Source: Fimbriiglobus sp.
GTDB taxonomy: Bacteria > Planctomycetota > Planctomycetia > Gemmatales > Gemmataceae
Length of the DNA: 52,849 nucleotides
Assembly: GCA_022841795.1 (NCBI GenBank)
Contig: JALHQU010000027.1
Span: forward strand, 1 to 52,849
Direction: 5' to 3'
Below, piece by piece: positions 16,147-23,285 of this stretch. The first letter of the stretch is position 1. Each line of letters starts with the position of its first letter. Made by a program: the position numbers and the translations under genes. The notes below the pieces were generated by a model. The model saw nothing but the letters and a program-made list of their open reading frames with translations, was not told the origin of the DNA and did no database searches.

Positions 16147-17745
16147 TCACTTCTTCCCGCTCAGTTGGTACATCTCCTGCCACCGCTTCGGCTCGCCCGG
16201 CAGCATCGCCTCGGGCACGCTCAGGTTCTGGCTGCGGGCCAGTTCGAGCAGCCGCTGCGGGTACTGCGGCCACTTGCCTTCGAGCGGCTCCAGCCGCTTG
16301 CGGTCGGCGTCGGTCAACTTCTCCAGGATGAACTTGCGGACCGGCTCGGTGAACTCGTCCGGTTTGCTCGGGCCGAACGGGGCTTTCGGGTTCGGGTTCG
16401 CCCGTGCCACCTCCAGCGCGAAGTCCGGCCACTTGCCGACCAGCGGCCGGACCCGCGGGAACGGCACGGAATACCCGGCCGGAACCTGATTCACCTCGAC
16501 GATCGGCTTGCCGTTCTTCGGCCGCGGTAGCGTGGGGTGTTGTTCGGACATGCGGAGCAGGAACGCCCCGTAGCTCAGCCAGTATCCCTCCTGCGTCGCC
16601 GCCTCACGGTGGCTCCGCAGCGTTAGCAGTTCCTCACGGGTGAGCCGGCAGCCGGCCGGCAGATCGTTCTTCTTCTCCCGCTCCCACGCCGGCGGCAAGT
16701 TCTTCGGGTTCACCCCGAACGCGGTCTGGATGTACTCGTCGATCTGCCGCACCCGCTCCGCGTCGTCGAACGGCCACGGGGTGTGACCCTTGTCGCCGAA
16801 CTGCTTCCACCGCCGGGCGGCCAGTTCCCACTCGTCCCGCCGGCCCAACTCCTGCCCGCGGTAGATGGCGATCAGTTCGGCCCGCTCCTCGCCGGCCGCG
16901 TCCTTGATCCCCGCCTGCTTCACCCTGGGCAGCGTCTCCCGCCACTGTCGGGTGTGGGCGGACTGCACCTCGTCCAACCGCTTGTTCGGCTCCGCGTCCA
17001 GGATGCGGCGGCGGTCGGCGGGGGGCAGGCGGCCGAGCCACACGGCGTACCCCTCCAGGGTGCGGAGCAGCGGGTCGCGCTCGGGCGGGGTCAGATCGGC
17101 GAGTGACTGGTGCAACTTCCGGAGTTGCTGCTGGCGGGCGGGCGGGAACGTGCGGAACTGGGCGAGCAGCGCTTCCCGCTCGTCGTCGGCCATCGGCGGG
17201 GCGGGGCGGTCGGCGGCCACGGCCGGTTCGCCGTCGAACAGGTCGGCCCGCTCCAGCGCCCGCAGGAAATCGAGGTCGTCCACCCCGGCGTACAGCGGCA
17301 GCCGGGCCATCAGCTTGAAGTCGTCGGCGGTCGGCGGGTCGGGCGGCTTCTCGACCGCGGGCGGGACGACGAGGCGATGGGCGAACCCGCCGAGGGCGAC
17401 GGCGACAACGGCGACCGCCACCCACGCGACCGCTTCCGGCCACCACCGGCGGGCCGGAGCGGACGCCGGCACGAACTGACTCCCCGACGCGGACGCCGAC
17501 GACAGCGGCATCACCGCCGTCATGGTGCGGGTGGTGAACGACGCGGACGGTTCCGGCTTGGGCAGGAAGTCGAGCAGGTCGTAGGTCCGCTTCAACTCGT
17601 CCGCGCGGGCGCGGGCGTCGGCGTCGGCGGCCAGTTGCGCCTCCACCGTCCGCTCGTCGTCCGGCGGCAGTTCGCCGTCCAGGTACGCGACCAGATCCTC
17701 GTCCGACACGAGGTCGTCGTCCGGCGGATCGGGGGCTGGTGTCAT
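16147..17745 (-). CDS. anti-sigma factor-like membrane protein with DUF3106-like domain
   Basis: 532 aa. The acidic N-terminal 65 residues (SDEDLVAYLDGELPPDDERTVEAQLAADADARARADELKRTYDLLDFLP) have the layout of anti-sigma domains but without zinc-binding cysteines. One transmembrane helix lies at ~102-128 (WWPEAVAWVAVAVVAVALGGFAHRLVV). The large outer part contains 'EALLAQFRTFPPARQQQLRKLHQSLADLTPPERDPLLRTLEGYAVWLGRLPPADRRRIL', typical of DUF3106. It should hold the sigma factor of the gene directly upstream (17840-18454) at the membrane. Originally the ATG probably lay only 7 nt after the sigma stop; a palindromic insertion now separates them. Confidence 0.83.
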   Translation of the reverse strand: MTPAPDPPDDDLVSDEDLVAYLDGELPPDDERTVEAQLAADADARARADELKRTYDLLDFLPKPEPSASFTTRTMTAVMPLSSASASGSQFVPASAPARRWWPEAVAWVAVAVVAVALGGFAHRLVVPPAVEKPPDPPTADDFKLMARLPLYAGVDDLDFLRALERADLFDGEPAVAADRPAPPMADDEREALLAQFRTFPPARQQQLRKLHQSLADLTPPERDPLLRTLEGYAVWLGRLPPADRRRILDAEPNKRLDEVQSAHTRQWRETLPRVKQAGIKDAAGEERAELIAIYRGQELGRRDEWELAARRWKQFGDKGHTPWPFDDAERVRQIDEYIQTAFGVNPKNLPPAWEREKKNDLPAGCRLTREELLTLRSHREAATQEGYWLSYGAFLLRMSEQHPTLPRPKNGKPIVEVNQVPAGYSVPFPRVRPLVGKWPDFALEVARANPNPKAPFGPSKPDEFTEPVRKFILEKLTDADRKRLEPLEGKWPQYPQRLLELARSQNLSVPEAMLPGEPKRWQEMYQLSGKK

Positions 17746-17752
17746 GGGTGTG

Positions 17753-17856
17753 TCACTCGTCGTCCGGCGCAAGTGCTCCACTCGCTCCGCGAGTGGCTGC
17801 CGAACCCACTCGCGGAGCGAGTGGAGCACTTCAAGCGGATCACTCGTCGTCCGGCG
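17753..17856. mobile_element. 70-bp palindromic insertion flanked by a 17-bp direct repeat
   Basis: Positions 17753-17769 and 17840-17856 are identical (TCACTCGTCGTCCGGCG). The right copy is the last codons and stop of the ECF sigma gene (minus strand), the left copy is now non-coding. Between them lie perfect 26-bp arms 17771-17796 and 17806-17831 with a 9-nt loop; each arm holds the hairpin CCACTCGC-TCC-GCGAGTGG. Removing the element and one repeat copy would restore a sigma stop 7 nt before the anti-sigma ATG. The simplest reading is insertion with target-site duplication. The same family occurs at 51495-51554. Confidence 0.85.
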
Positions 17857-18454
17857 AGTCGTCGGCTGGCAGCACGCCGTCCATGTCGATGTACGGGCGG
17901 AGGGCCTCGCGGAGCTTCCCCCGCGCCCGGCTGAGCAGGGATTTCACCGCCTTCTCCCCCACCCCCATCACCTGGGCGATCTCCGCGTACCCCATGTCCT
18001 CGAACTTGTTCAGCACCACCGCCATGCGGTGCCGGTCGCTCAGGTCGTCCAGCGCCCGGCGGATGACGGCCGCCAGCTCCTGCTGGTCCAGCCGCTGGGC
18101 CGGCGGCGGGGCGGTCGGGTCCGGCGGGCGGACGGTGAACTCGTTCGACTCGGTGCCGCCGAGCGGGGCCGCCTGCCGCTTGTGCCGGTCGCGGCGGGCG
18201 TTCAGCGCCAGGTTGTTGGCGATGGTGAACAGCCAGGTGCTGAACTTCGCCCGCGGGCTGTACTTGTGCCGGCTGCGGTACACCCGCAGGAACACCTCCT
18301 GGGCCAGGTCCTCGGCCTCGTGCGGCTGGCCGGTCAGGTGGGCCAGCACGCCGACCAGCCGCCGCTGGTACTTCTCCACCAGCTCGGCGAACGCCGCCCG
18401 GTCGTCCGCCCGCACCCGCAGCATCAGCCGGATGTCCGGGTCGCGGAGGGCCAT
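17840..18454 (-). CDS. RNA polymerase sigma factor, ECF type
   Basis: 204 aa. Region 2 spans ~18-90 (AAFAELVEKYQRRLVGVLAHLTG, AEDLAQEVFLRVYRSR, FSTWLFTIANNLALNARR). Region 4 spans ~125-185 with the helix-turn-helix (LSDRHRMAVVLNKFEDMGYAEIAQVMGVGEKAVKSLLSRARGKLRE). Fully conventional ECF domains with no extension, ending in an acidic tail DDSPDDE. The following gene on the same strand encodes a membrane anti-sigma protein, so the pair should form a signalling unit. ATG 18454 is chosen because region 1.2/2 begins just after it; the longer frame to 18523 passes into a palindromic repeat. Confidence 0.92.
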   Translation of the reverse strand: MALRDPDIRLMLRVRADDRAAFAELVEKYQRRLVGVLAHLTGQPHEAEDLAQEVFLRVYRSRHKYSPRAKFSTWLFTIANNLALNARRDRHKRQAAPLGGTESNEFTVRPPDPTAPPPAQRLDQQELAAVIRRALDDLSDRHRMAVVLNKFEDMGYAEIAQVMGVGEKAVKSLLSRARGKLREALRPYIDMDGVLPADDSPDDE

Positions 18455-18492
18455 CAGGGTGCTAGTTTGTCCAGTCACTCGGACGACCCGTG

Positions 18493-18621
18493 AATGACGA
18501 ATGCCCCGCCAATGCCCCACCAATGACGAAGGGAAGAACTCCCTTCATCAGCCGCTTTTGCCCGTGGAGTGTTTTCTCGTTCCTTCGTCATTGGTGGGGC
18601 ATTGGCGGGGCATTCGTCATT
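18493..18621. repeat. longest perfect palindrome of the window (40-bp arms)
   Basis: Arms 18493-18532 and 18582-18621 are exact reverse complements, with a 49-nt loop. Each arm is built of related units (AATGACGA, ATGCCCCGCC, AATGCCCCAC, CAATGACGAA). The element lies between the ECF sigma start and the rlmN end. Its right arm overlaps the end of rlmN (stop at 18588-18590), and sequences upstream of the sigma gene, including any promoter, must lie in or beside it. Confidence 0.93.
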
Positions 18622-19814
18622 TGTGTTCGGCGCAATTGACCACAAGCGGCATCGATGTCCGCACCCTTCCGCTTCCGGACCTTCACGCTGATGCCGGCCT
18701 TGCGGACGGTGTCGATGAACGCGGTCAGGTCGGCGTCGGCCGGGCGGCGGTACGGCAGGTCCGTCACCTCGTTCCACGGGATCAGGTTGACGTGCGCCTT
18801 CCGCCCGCGGAGCAGCCCGACCAGTTGCCTGGCGTGAACCGGCTGGTCGTTCTGCTTCCCCAGCACCACGTACTCGTACGTCACCTGCCGGCCGGTCTTC
18901 TCGAAGAAGTAGTCGGCCGCGGCCAGGATGTCCGGGATGCCGGTGCCCTTGTTCGTCGGCACGATCTCCGTCCGCAGGGCGTCGTTCGGGGCGTGCAGGG
19001 ACACCGCGAGGTGGTACTGCTTGTCCAGGTCGGCCAGCCGGCGGATCTTGGCCGGCAGCCCGACCGTGCTGATGGTGATGTGCCGGGCGCCGATGTCCAA
19101 CCCGTCCTTGCTGCCGGCCACGGCCAGCGCGTCGAGCAGGCTGTCCAGGTTGGCGAGCGGCTCGCCCATGCCCATGACGACGATATGGGTCAGGCGGGTG
19201 GCCCGCTCTTCCGAAGACCCCTCCCCCCGGCCCCCTCCCCCACGGGGAGAGGGGGAGGAAGAGGGCGGCTGGTTTTCTCCCCCCTTCCCTCCCAGGGAGG
19301 GGGGGCCGGGGGGGGTAGGTTTCTGTTCGGTGTCGGTGAGGTTTCTGAGCCGGACCAACTGCTCGACGATCTCGCCGGCGGTCAGGTTGCGGTCCACCCC
19401 GTTCAGCCCGCTGGCGCAGAACACGCACCCCATGCCGCACCCCACCTGGGTGCTGATGCAGGCGGTGGCGCGGCCGGCGTCCTGGATGAGTACGCACTCG
19501 ATCAGCTTGTCGTCGGTTAGCCGCAGGAGTAGCTTGTGCGTGCCGTCGGCCGACTCCAGGTGCTTGTCCACGCGGGTGCCGAACAGATCGAACGCCGCCG
19601 CCAGTTCCTCACGCAACCCCTTCGGCAGGTCGGTCATCTGGTCGAACGACGTGGCGCGGGCCTGGAGTACCCAGCGGCGGATTTGCTTCGTCCGCATCGG
19701 CGGCTGGTTCCGCTCGGCCAGCCACGCCTTGAACTCGTCGGCGGGCACGTCGAGCAGTGGCCGCCGGACGACCGACGGGGCGGGGGAAGCAAGCGGGAGC
19801 GGCACGACGGACAT
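18588..19814 (-). CDS. rlmN: 23S rRNA (adenine-C2)-methyltransferase RlmN, with in-frame insertion
   Basis: 408 aa. This radical SAM enzyme methylates C2 of A2503 in 23S rRNA and A37 of some tRNAs. The cluster motif CGMGCVFC (Cys126, Cys130, Cys133) and the methyl-carrying cysteine (Cys391 in AACGQL) are present, as are VVMGMGEPL, ISTVGL and SLHAPND. Two oddities stand out. Residues ~162-205 are a proline/glycine/serine-rich stretch not found in normal RlmN, encoded by a nested palindrome. The last ~11 residues (QMTNAPPMPHQ) and the stop are read from the arm of another palindrome. All catalytic residues survive, so the enzyme is probably active. ATG 19814; it diverges from the sulfatase gene. 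Confidence 0.93.
   Translation of the reverse strand: MSVVPLPLASPAPSVVRRPLLDVPADEFKAWLAERNQPPMRTKQIRRWVLQARATSFDQMTDLPKGLREELAAAFDLFGTRVDKHLESADGTHKLLLRLTDDKLIECVLIQDAGRATACISTQVGCGMGCVFCASGLNGVDRNLTAGEIVEQLVRLRNLTDTEQKPTPPGPPSLGGKGGENQPPSSSPSPRGGGGRGEGSSEERATRLTHIVVMGMGEPLANLDSLLDALAVAGSKDGLDIGARHITISTVGLPAKIRRLADLDKQYHLAVSLHAPNDALRTEIVPTNKGTGIPDILAAADYFFEKTGRQVTYEYVVLGKQNDQPVHARQLVGLLRGRKAHVNLIPWNEVTDLPYRRPADADLTAFIDTVRKAGISVKVRKRKGADIDAACGQLRRTQMTNAPPMPHQ
19217..19316. repeat. nested palindromic element inside rlmN
   Basis: Outer arms 19217-19240 (ACCCCTCCCCCCGG...) and 19295-19316 (ending GGCCGGGGGGGGT) pair imperfectly. Inside are CCCTCCCCCA/GGGGAGAGGG and TTCCCTCCC-AGGGAGGG hairpins. 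It reads through in the rlmN frame without a stop and encodes the low-complexity stretch PTPPGPPSLGGKGG / SPSPRGGGGRGEG. Confidence 0.8.
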
Positions 19815-19852
19815 AGGGATGATTCTACCCGCCGATTCGGGGAGGTGACACA

Positions 19853-19962
19853 GAACCACGAATCACACGAATACAACGAATCCAAACCGGGAGGCGGAAA
19901 TGAACATGACCACGACACCCCGCGTCTTCTTCCATTCGTGGTATTCGTTCTATTCGTGGTTC
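19853..19962. repeat. imperfect palindrome spanning the sulfatase start and signal peptide
   Basis: Left arm 19853-19881 (GAACCACGAATCACACGAAT...) and right arm 19934-19962 (ATTCGTGGTATTCGTTCTAT...) match as reverse complements at 25 of 29 positions. The left arm is in the rlmN/sulfatase intergenic space; the right arm is coding and gives FHSWYSFYSWF of the signal peptide. The ribosome binding site and ATG lie in the 52-nt loop, so a folded transcript could affect translation. Confidence 0.8.
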
Positions 19963-21609
19963 CTTCTGTTTTTCTTCTCCACGGCCTCTGCGGTCGCTGC
20001 GGACAAGCCGAACGTCGTCGTCATCCTGTGCGACGACATGGGCTTTTCCGACCTCGGGTGCTACGGCGGGGAGATCGCCACCCCGAACCTGGACGCGCTG
20101 GCGGCGAACGGCCTGCGGTTCACCCAGTTCTACAACACCGCCCGCTGCTGCCCGACGCGGGCCAGCCTGCTGACGGGTCTGTACCCGCACCAGGCCGGCG
20201 TCGGGCATATGATGGACGACAAGGGGAAGCCCGGTTACACCGGGAACCTGAACAAGGAGTGCCGCACCATCGCCGAGGTGCTGAAGCCCGCGGGCTATCG
20301 CAGCTACGCGGTGGGCAAGTGGCACGTCACCCGGCACGCCGGGGCCGACGGGCCGAAGCACAACTGGCCGCTCGGTCGCGGGTTCGACCGCTTCTACGGC
20401 ACCATCCACGGGGCGGGCAGCTTTTACGACCCGAGTTCGCTCGTCCGGGACGACACCATGATCTCCCCGTTCGCGGACAAGGAGTACACGCCGAAGACGT
20501 ACTACTACACCGACGCCATCGCCGACCACGCGGTGCGGTTCGTCGGCGACCACACCAAAGACCACGCCGCCAAGCCATTCTTCTTGTACGTCGCGTTCAC
20601 CGCCGCTCACTGGCCGATGCACGCCCTGCCGGAAGACATCAAGCAGTATGCGGGCAAGTACGACGGCGGGTACGAGCCGATCCGCAAGGCAAGATTCGAG
20701 AAGGCGGCGAAGCTCGGGCTGATCGACCCGAAGCAGCCGATGACCCCGCACCCGATGAAGTGGGACGACGTGAAGGACAAGCGGTGGGAGGCGGCGGGCA
20801 TGGAGGTGTACGCGGCGATGATCGACCGCATGGACCAGGGTGTTGGGAAACTGGTGGCGGAGCTGAAGCGGGCCGGGCAGCTCGACAACACCCTCATCCT
20901 GTTCCTGCAAGACAACGGCGGGTGTGCGGAGCTGCAGGGCCGCACCGGGAACGCCAACCACCCGAACATCGACCGGCCGGACAAGCCGACCCTGCCGGTG
21001 ATGAAGGCGGAAGACTTCATCACCGCCGGCAGCGTGCCCGCGCAGACCCGGGACGGCTACCCGGTGCGGATGGGGCCGAAGGTGATGCCCGGCCCGGCCG
21101 ACACTTACGTCGCCTACGGCAAGGGCTGGGCTACGGTCAGCAACACCCCGCTCCGCGAGTACAAACACTGGGTCCACGAGGGCGGCATCAGCACCCCGCT
21201 CGTCGCCCACTGGCCGAAGGGCATCGCCGCGAAGGGCGAACTGCGGACGCAGCCGGGGCACCTGATCGACATCGCCGCGACGTGCGCTGACCTGGGCGGG
21301 GCAGCGTACCCGAAGGACGCCCTCCCGCTGGAGGGGAAGAGCCTGCGGGCCGCGTTCGACAACCGGCCGCTCGACCGCGACTTGTTCTGGGAACACGAGG
21401 GCAACCGGGCGGTGCGGGCCGGCAACTGGAAGCTGGTGGCGAAGCACAACCAGCCGTGGGAACTGTACGACATCGGCAAGGACCGGGTGGAGGCGAACGA
21501 CCTGGTCGCGAAGGAACCGGCGAAGGTGAAAGAACTGGCGGCGAAGTACGAGACGTACGCGAAGCGCGCGAAGGTGGAGCCGTGGCCGATCGCCCCGCCG
21601 GGCAAGTAG
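19900..21609 (+). CDS. arylsulfatase-type sulfatase, secreted
   Basis: 569 aa. Signal peptide ~1-35 (ends STASAVAA), then the type I sulfatase domain. Metal-site Asp pair in VVVILCDDMGFSDLGCYG, formylglycine motif C-C-P-T-R in TARCCPTRASLLTGLYPHQAG, then GKWHV and FLQDNGGCAE supplying further active-site residues. The Cys needs oxidation to formylglycine by a maturase not seen here. It should remove sulfate esters from polysaccharides outside the cytoplasmic membrane. GGGAGG at 19889-19894 lies 5 nt before the ATG; a second ATG is at 19906. The signal peptide is unusually rich in Trp, Tyr and Phe because it is partly encoded by a repeat arm. Confidence 0.93.
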   Translation: MNMTTTPRVFFHSWYSFYSWFLLFFFSTASAVAADKPNVVVILCDDMGFSDLGCYGGEIATPNLDALAANGLRFTQFYNTARCCPTRASLLTGLYPHQAGVGHMMDDKGKPGYTGNLNKECRTIAEVLKPAGYRSYAVGKWHVTRHAGADGPKHNWPLGRGFDRFYGTIHGAGSFYDPSSLVRDDTMISPFADKEYTPKTYYYTDAIADHAVRFVGDHTKDHAAKPFFLYVAFTAAHWPMHALPEDIKQYAGKYDGGYEPIRKARFEKAAKLGLIDPKQPMTPHPMKWDDVKDKRWEAAGMEVYAAMIDRMDQGVGKLVAELKRAGQLDNTLILFLQDNGGCAELQGRTGNANHPNIDRPDKPTLPVMKAEDFITAGSVPAQTRDGYPVRMGPKVMPGPADTYVAYGKGWATVSNTPLREYKHWVHEGGISTPLVAHWPKGIAAKGELRTQPGHLIDIAATCADLGGAAYPKDALPLEGKSLRAAFDNRPLDRDLFWEHEGNRAVRAGNWKLVAKHNQPWELYDIGKDRVEANDLVAKEPAKVKELAAKYETYAKRAKVEPWPIAPPGK

Positions 21610-21627
21610 CGGGAGAACTCGCTCGGG

Positions 21628-21656
21628 TTGCCGAACCTGACGGTCGGGTGTATTGT
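21628..21656 (+). promoter_or_regulatory. probable sigma-70-type promoter of tRNA-Thr
   Basis: -35 TTGCCG (21628-21633), 17-nt spacer, -10 TATTGT (21651-21656), 36 nt before the first base of the tRNA. Position and spacing fit a tRNA promoter. Confidence 0.55.
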
Positions 21657-21692
21657 CTAGGTGGTAGTGCTGACGCCCGGAATCAGGCGTTC

Positions 21693-21764
21693 GCCGCCTT
21701 AGCTCAGCGGTAGAGCACCGCTTTCGTAAAGCGGGGGTCCAGGGTTCAAATCCCTGAGGCGGCT
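21693..21764 (+). tRNA. tRNA-Thr (anticodon CGT)
   Basis: 72-nt cloverleaf. Acceptor GCCGCCT (21693-21699) pairs with AGGCGGC (21757-21763) and T is the discriminator base. D stem GCTC/GAGC, anticodon stem CCGCT/AGCGG with loop TTCGTAA (anticodon CGT at 21725-21727), T loop TTCAAAT in GGGTTCAAATCCC. First pairs G1-C72 and C2-G71 agree with threonine identity. CCA is not encoded. Confidence 0.95.
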
Positions 21765-21894
21765 TTCCTTCACATCCGTTCTCACCAGCCGTCAGTTTCT
21801 GTTATCCTTGCTGCTCTCAATTCCGGCAGGCGATTCCCACCGCGGACAGGTTCGGGCATGCGGTGCTGGTTGTCGGAAGTGAGGCGGAAAAAAG

Positions 21895-21955
21895 TGAGCC
21901 GGCCGCGCTCCCCAGGCTGTCGCCCACTCAGCTGGGGAGTCACGCGGCCGGCTCA
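21895..21955. repeat. palindromic element downstream of tRNA-Thr
   Basis: TGAGCCGGCCGCG followed by CTCCCCA (21895-21914) pairs with TGGGGAG, a 3-nt bulge, then CGCGGCCGGCTCA (21933-21955). GCCGGC within the arms is itself palindromic. Confidence 0.8.
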
Positions 21956-22272
21956 TCCGAACTATACCCCGCGACAGGTCGGTAAGGAACGGCTGCGGGA
22001 ACCTTCGAGGCGAGAAATCGGCTCAGGCGCCCGGAAGTCGGACGCTTCAGATGATGGCGGCGGCCGGAGAGGTGAGTTGGGATAACGAACCGCACCGGGG
22101 GTGAACGACACCCCGGGCGGTCGGTCGGCGGGGGTACCCGCCGGGCGCAGGAGGTGCCTCGCCCGGCGGACGCCGACACGGAATGGTAAGCAGCCGGCGG
22201 GCCGGCCCGCCGCGGATTGCGCGGAATGTCCCGGCTCGACACCTCTTGCCTGCTTCCTTCGTGGGCTCATTT

Positions 22273-22299
22273 TCCGGGGATCGAATCCCTGAGGTGGCC
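22273..22299 (+). repeat. fragment resembling the 3' end of the tRNA-Thr gene
   Basis: A stretch including GGATCGAATCCCTGAGGTGG matches the T arm and acceptor 3' side of the upstream tRNA-Thr at about 22 of 26 positions. No 5' half is present. It may be a decayed tRNA copy or an old attachment site. Confidence 0.5.
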
Positions 22300-22532
22300 A
22301 CGGTATGCGGGGGGAGCGGGCAGAACTCCCCGGTGTGTGCCACCTCCGCGGGCATCGAGCGATGAGTGACGGACGACTGCGAACCACATCGAAACCTAAC
22401 AAAATCAAGGCCGGCAACACGTTTTTCGTGCCAACCCCATCTTCGGCACACCGACTGCTCTGGCCCATTTTGAGCATTCCATTTCTCGCTTTGGCCGATC
22501 GGGGGGTGGCCGTGGGGCATGTGGTTCCGGGT

Positions 22533-23285
22533 ATGGTGTATCTCGTCGGGGCCGGGCCGGGGTCGGCCGACCTCATCACCGTTCGTGGCCTACGGGTTCT
22601 ACAGTCCGCCGATGTCGTCCTCACCGACGCGTTGATCGCCCCCGAGCTGCTGGCCGAAGCCCGCCCGGACGCCGAACAACTGCACGTCGGCAAGCGGGGC
22701 TACTGCGTCGGTAGCACCAAGCAGGAGAGCATCAACGACGCGTTCGTGCGGCTGGCCCGGCAGGGCAAGTCGGTGTGCCGGCTGAAGTGCGGCGACCCGT
22801 GCGTGTTCGGCCGCGGCGGGGAGGAGGCCGAGGTGCTGGCCGCCGCCGGCATCCCGTTCGAAATTGTGCCTGGCGTGACCGCCGCGGTCGGCGCCCTGGC
22901 CGCGGCGAAGATTCCGCTGACTCATCGAAGTGTCGGCCCGGCCGTCGTCCTCGCCACCGGGCACCACGACCCCGACTCCGACGACTGCACCCACGACTGG
23001 GAGGCGCTCGCCCGGCTTCCCGTGGTGGTCTTCTACATGGCGGTGCGGCACCTCGCCGCCATCGCCCGGCGGCTGGAGAGTGCCGGTTTACCCCCCGGCA
23101 CCCCCGCCGCCGTCATCCAGTCCGGCTCGCTGCCGGAACAGGTGGTCGTCACCGCCGAGCTGGCTGCCATCGCCGACGTCGCGGCCGGGGTGGTCGGCCC
23201 GGCGGTGGTGGTGATCGGCGAGGTGGTGCGGTACCGGGAACGGCTCCTCGGCCTCGTCGCCGCCCAAACCGGAGTCTCGGCATGA
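22533..23285 (+). CDS. cobA: uroporphyrinogen-III C-methyltransferase (SUMT)
   Basis: 250 aa. Opens with the SAM-dependent tetrapyrrole methylase signature VYLVGAGPGSADLITVRG, followed by VVLTDALI, CGDPCVFGRGGEEAE and VPGVTAAVGALAAAKIPLTHR. It transfers two methyl groups to uroporphyrinogen III to make precorrin-2, the precursor of siroheme, which is the cofactor of the NirB nitrite reductase encoded next. The usual 'GGDP' reads 'CGDP'. Its stop overlaps the nirB start (ATGA), so the two are translationally coupled. ATG 22533 lacks a good ribosome site; ATG 22519 or an upstream GTG are alternatives, but the family starts at about this point. The dehydrogenase/ferrochelatase steps are not in the window. 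Confidence 0.92.
   Translation: MVYLVGAGPGSADLITVRGLRVLQSADVVLTDALIAPELLAEARPDAEQLHVGKRGYCVGSTKQESINDAFVRLARQGKSVCRLKCGDPCVFGRGGEEAEVLAAAGIPFEIVPGVTAAVGALAAAKIPLTHRSVGPAVVLATGHHDPDSDDCTHDWEALARLPVVVFYMAVRHLAAIARRLESAGLPPGTPAAVIQSGSLPEQVVVTAELAAIADVAAGVVGPAVVVIGEVVRYRERLLGLVAAQTGVSA

Larger units (their letters stand above)
21765..22532. other. 768-bp non-coding stretch before the nitrate operon
   Basis: No convincing gene on either strand. Contents: a cruciform-like palindrome (21895-21955); further hairpins near 22095-22116 and 22126-22143; a tRNA 3'-end-like fragment (22273-22299); and from about 22380 a relatively AT-rich part that probably contains the promoter and leader of the nitrate assimilation operon. 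In it GGCAACACG-TTTTT-CGTGCC (22410-22429) is a small dyad that could be an operator. No confident -35/-10 pair was found. Confidence 0.6.

Noticed and set aside
19217-19316. Frameshift or pseudogene in rlmN
   Set aside because: The insertion keeps the frame, no stop occurs, and all catalytic cysteines on both sides are present.
22380-22532. NtrC/sigma-54 promoter for the nitrate operon
   Set aside because: No GG-N10-GC pair with the flanking consensus was found in the AT-richer leader; regulation is left open.
21962-22693. Minus-strand frame between tRNA-Thr and cobA
   Set aside because: Covers hairpins and the start of cobA; cysteine/arginine/proline-rich with no recognisable domain. Not supported as a gene or transposase remnant.
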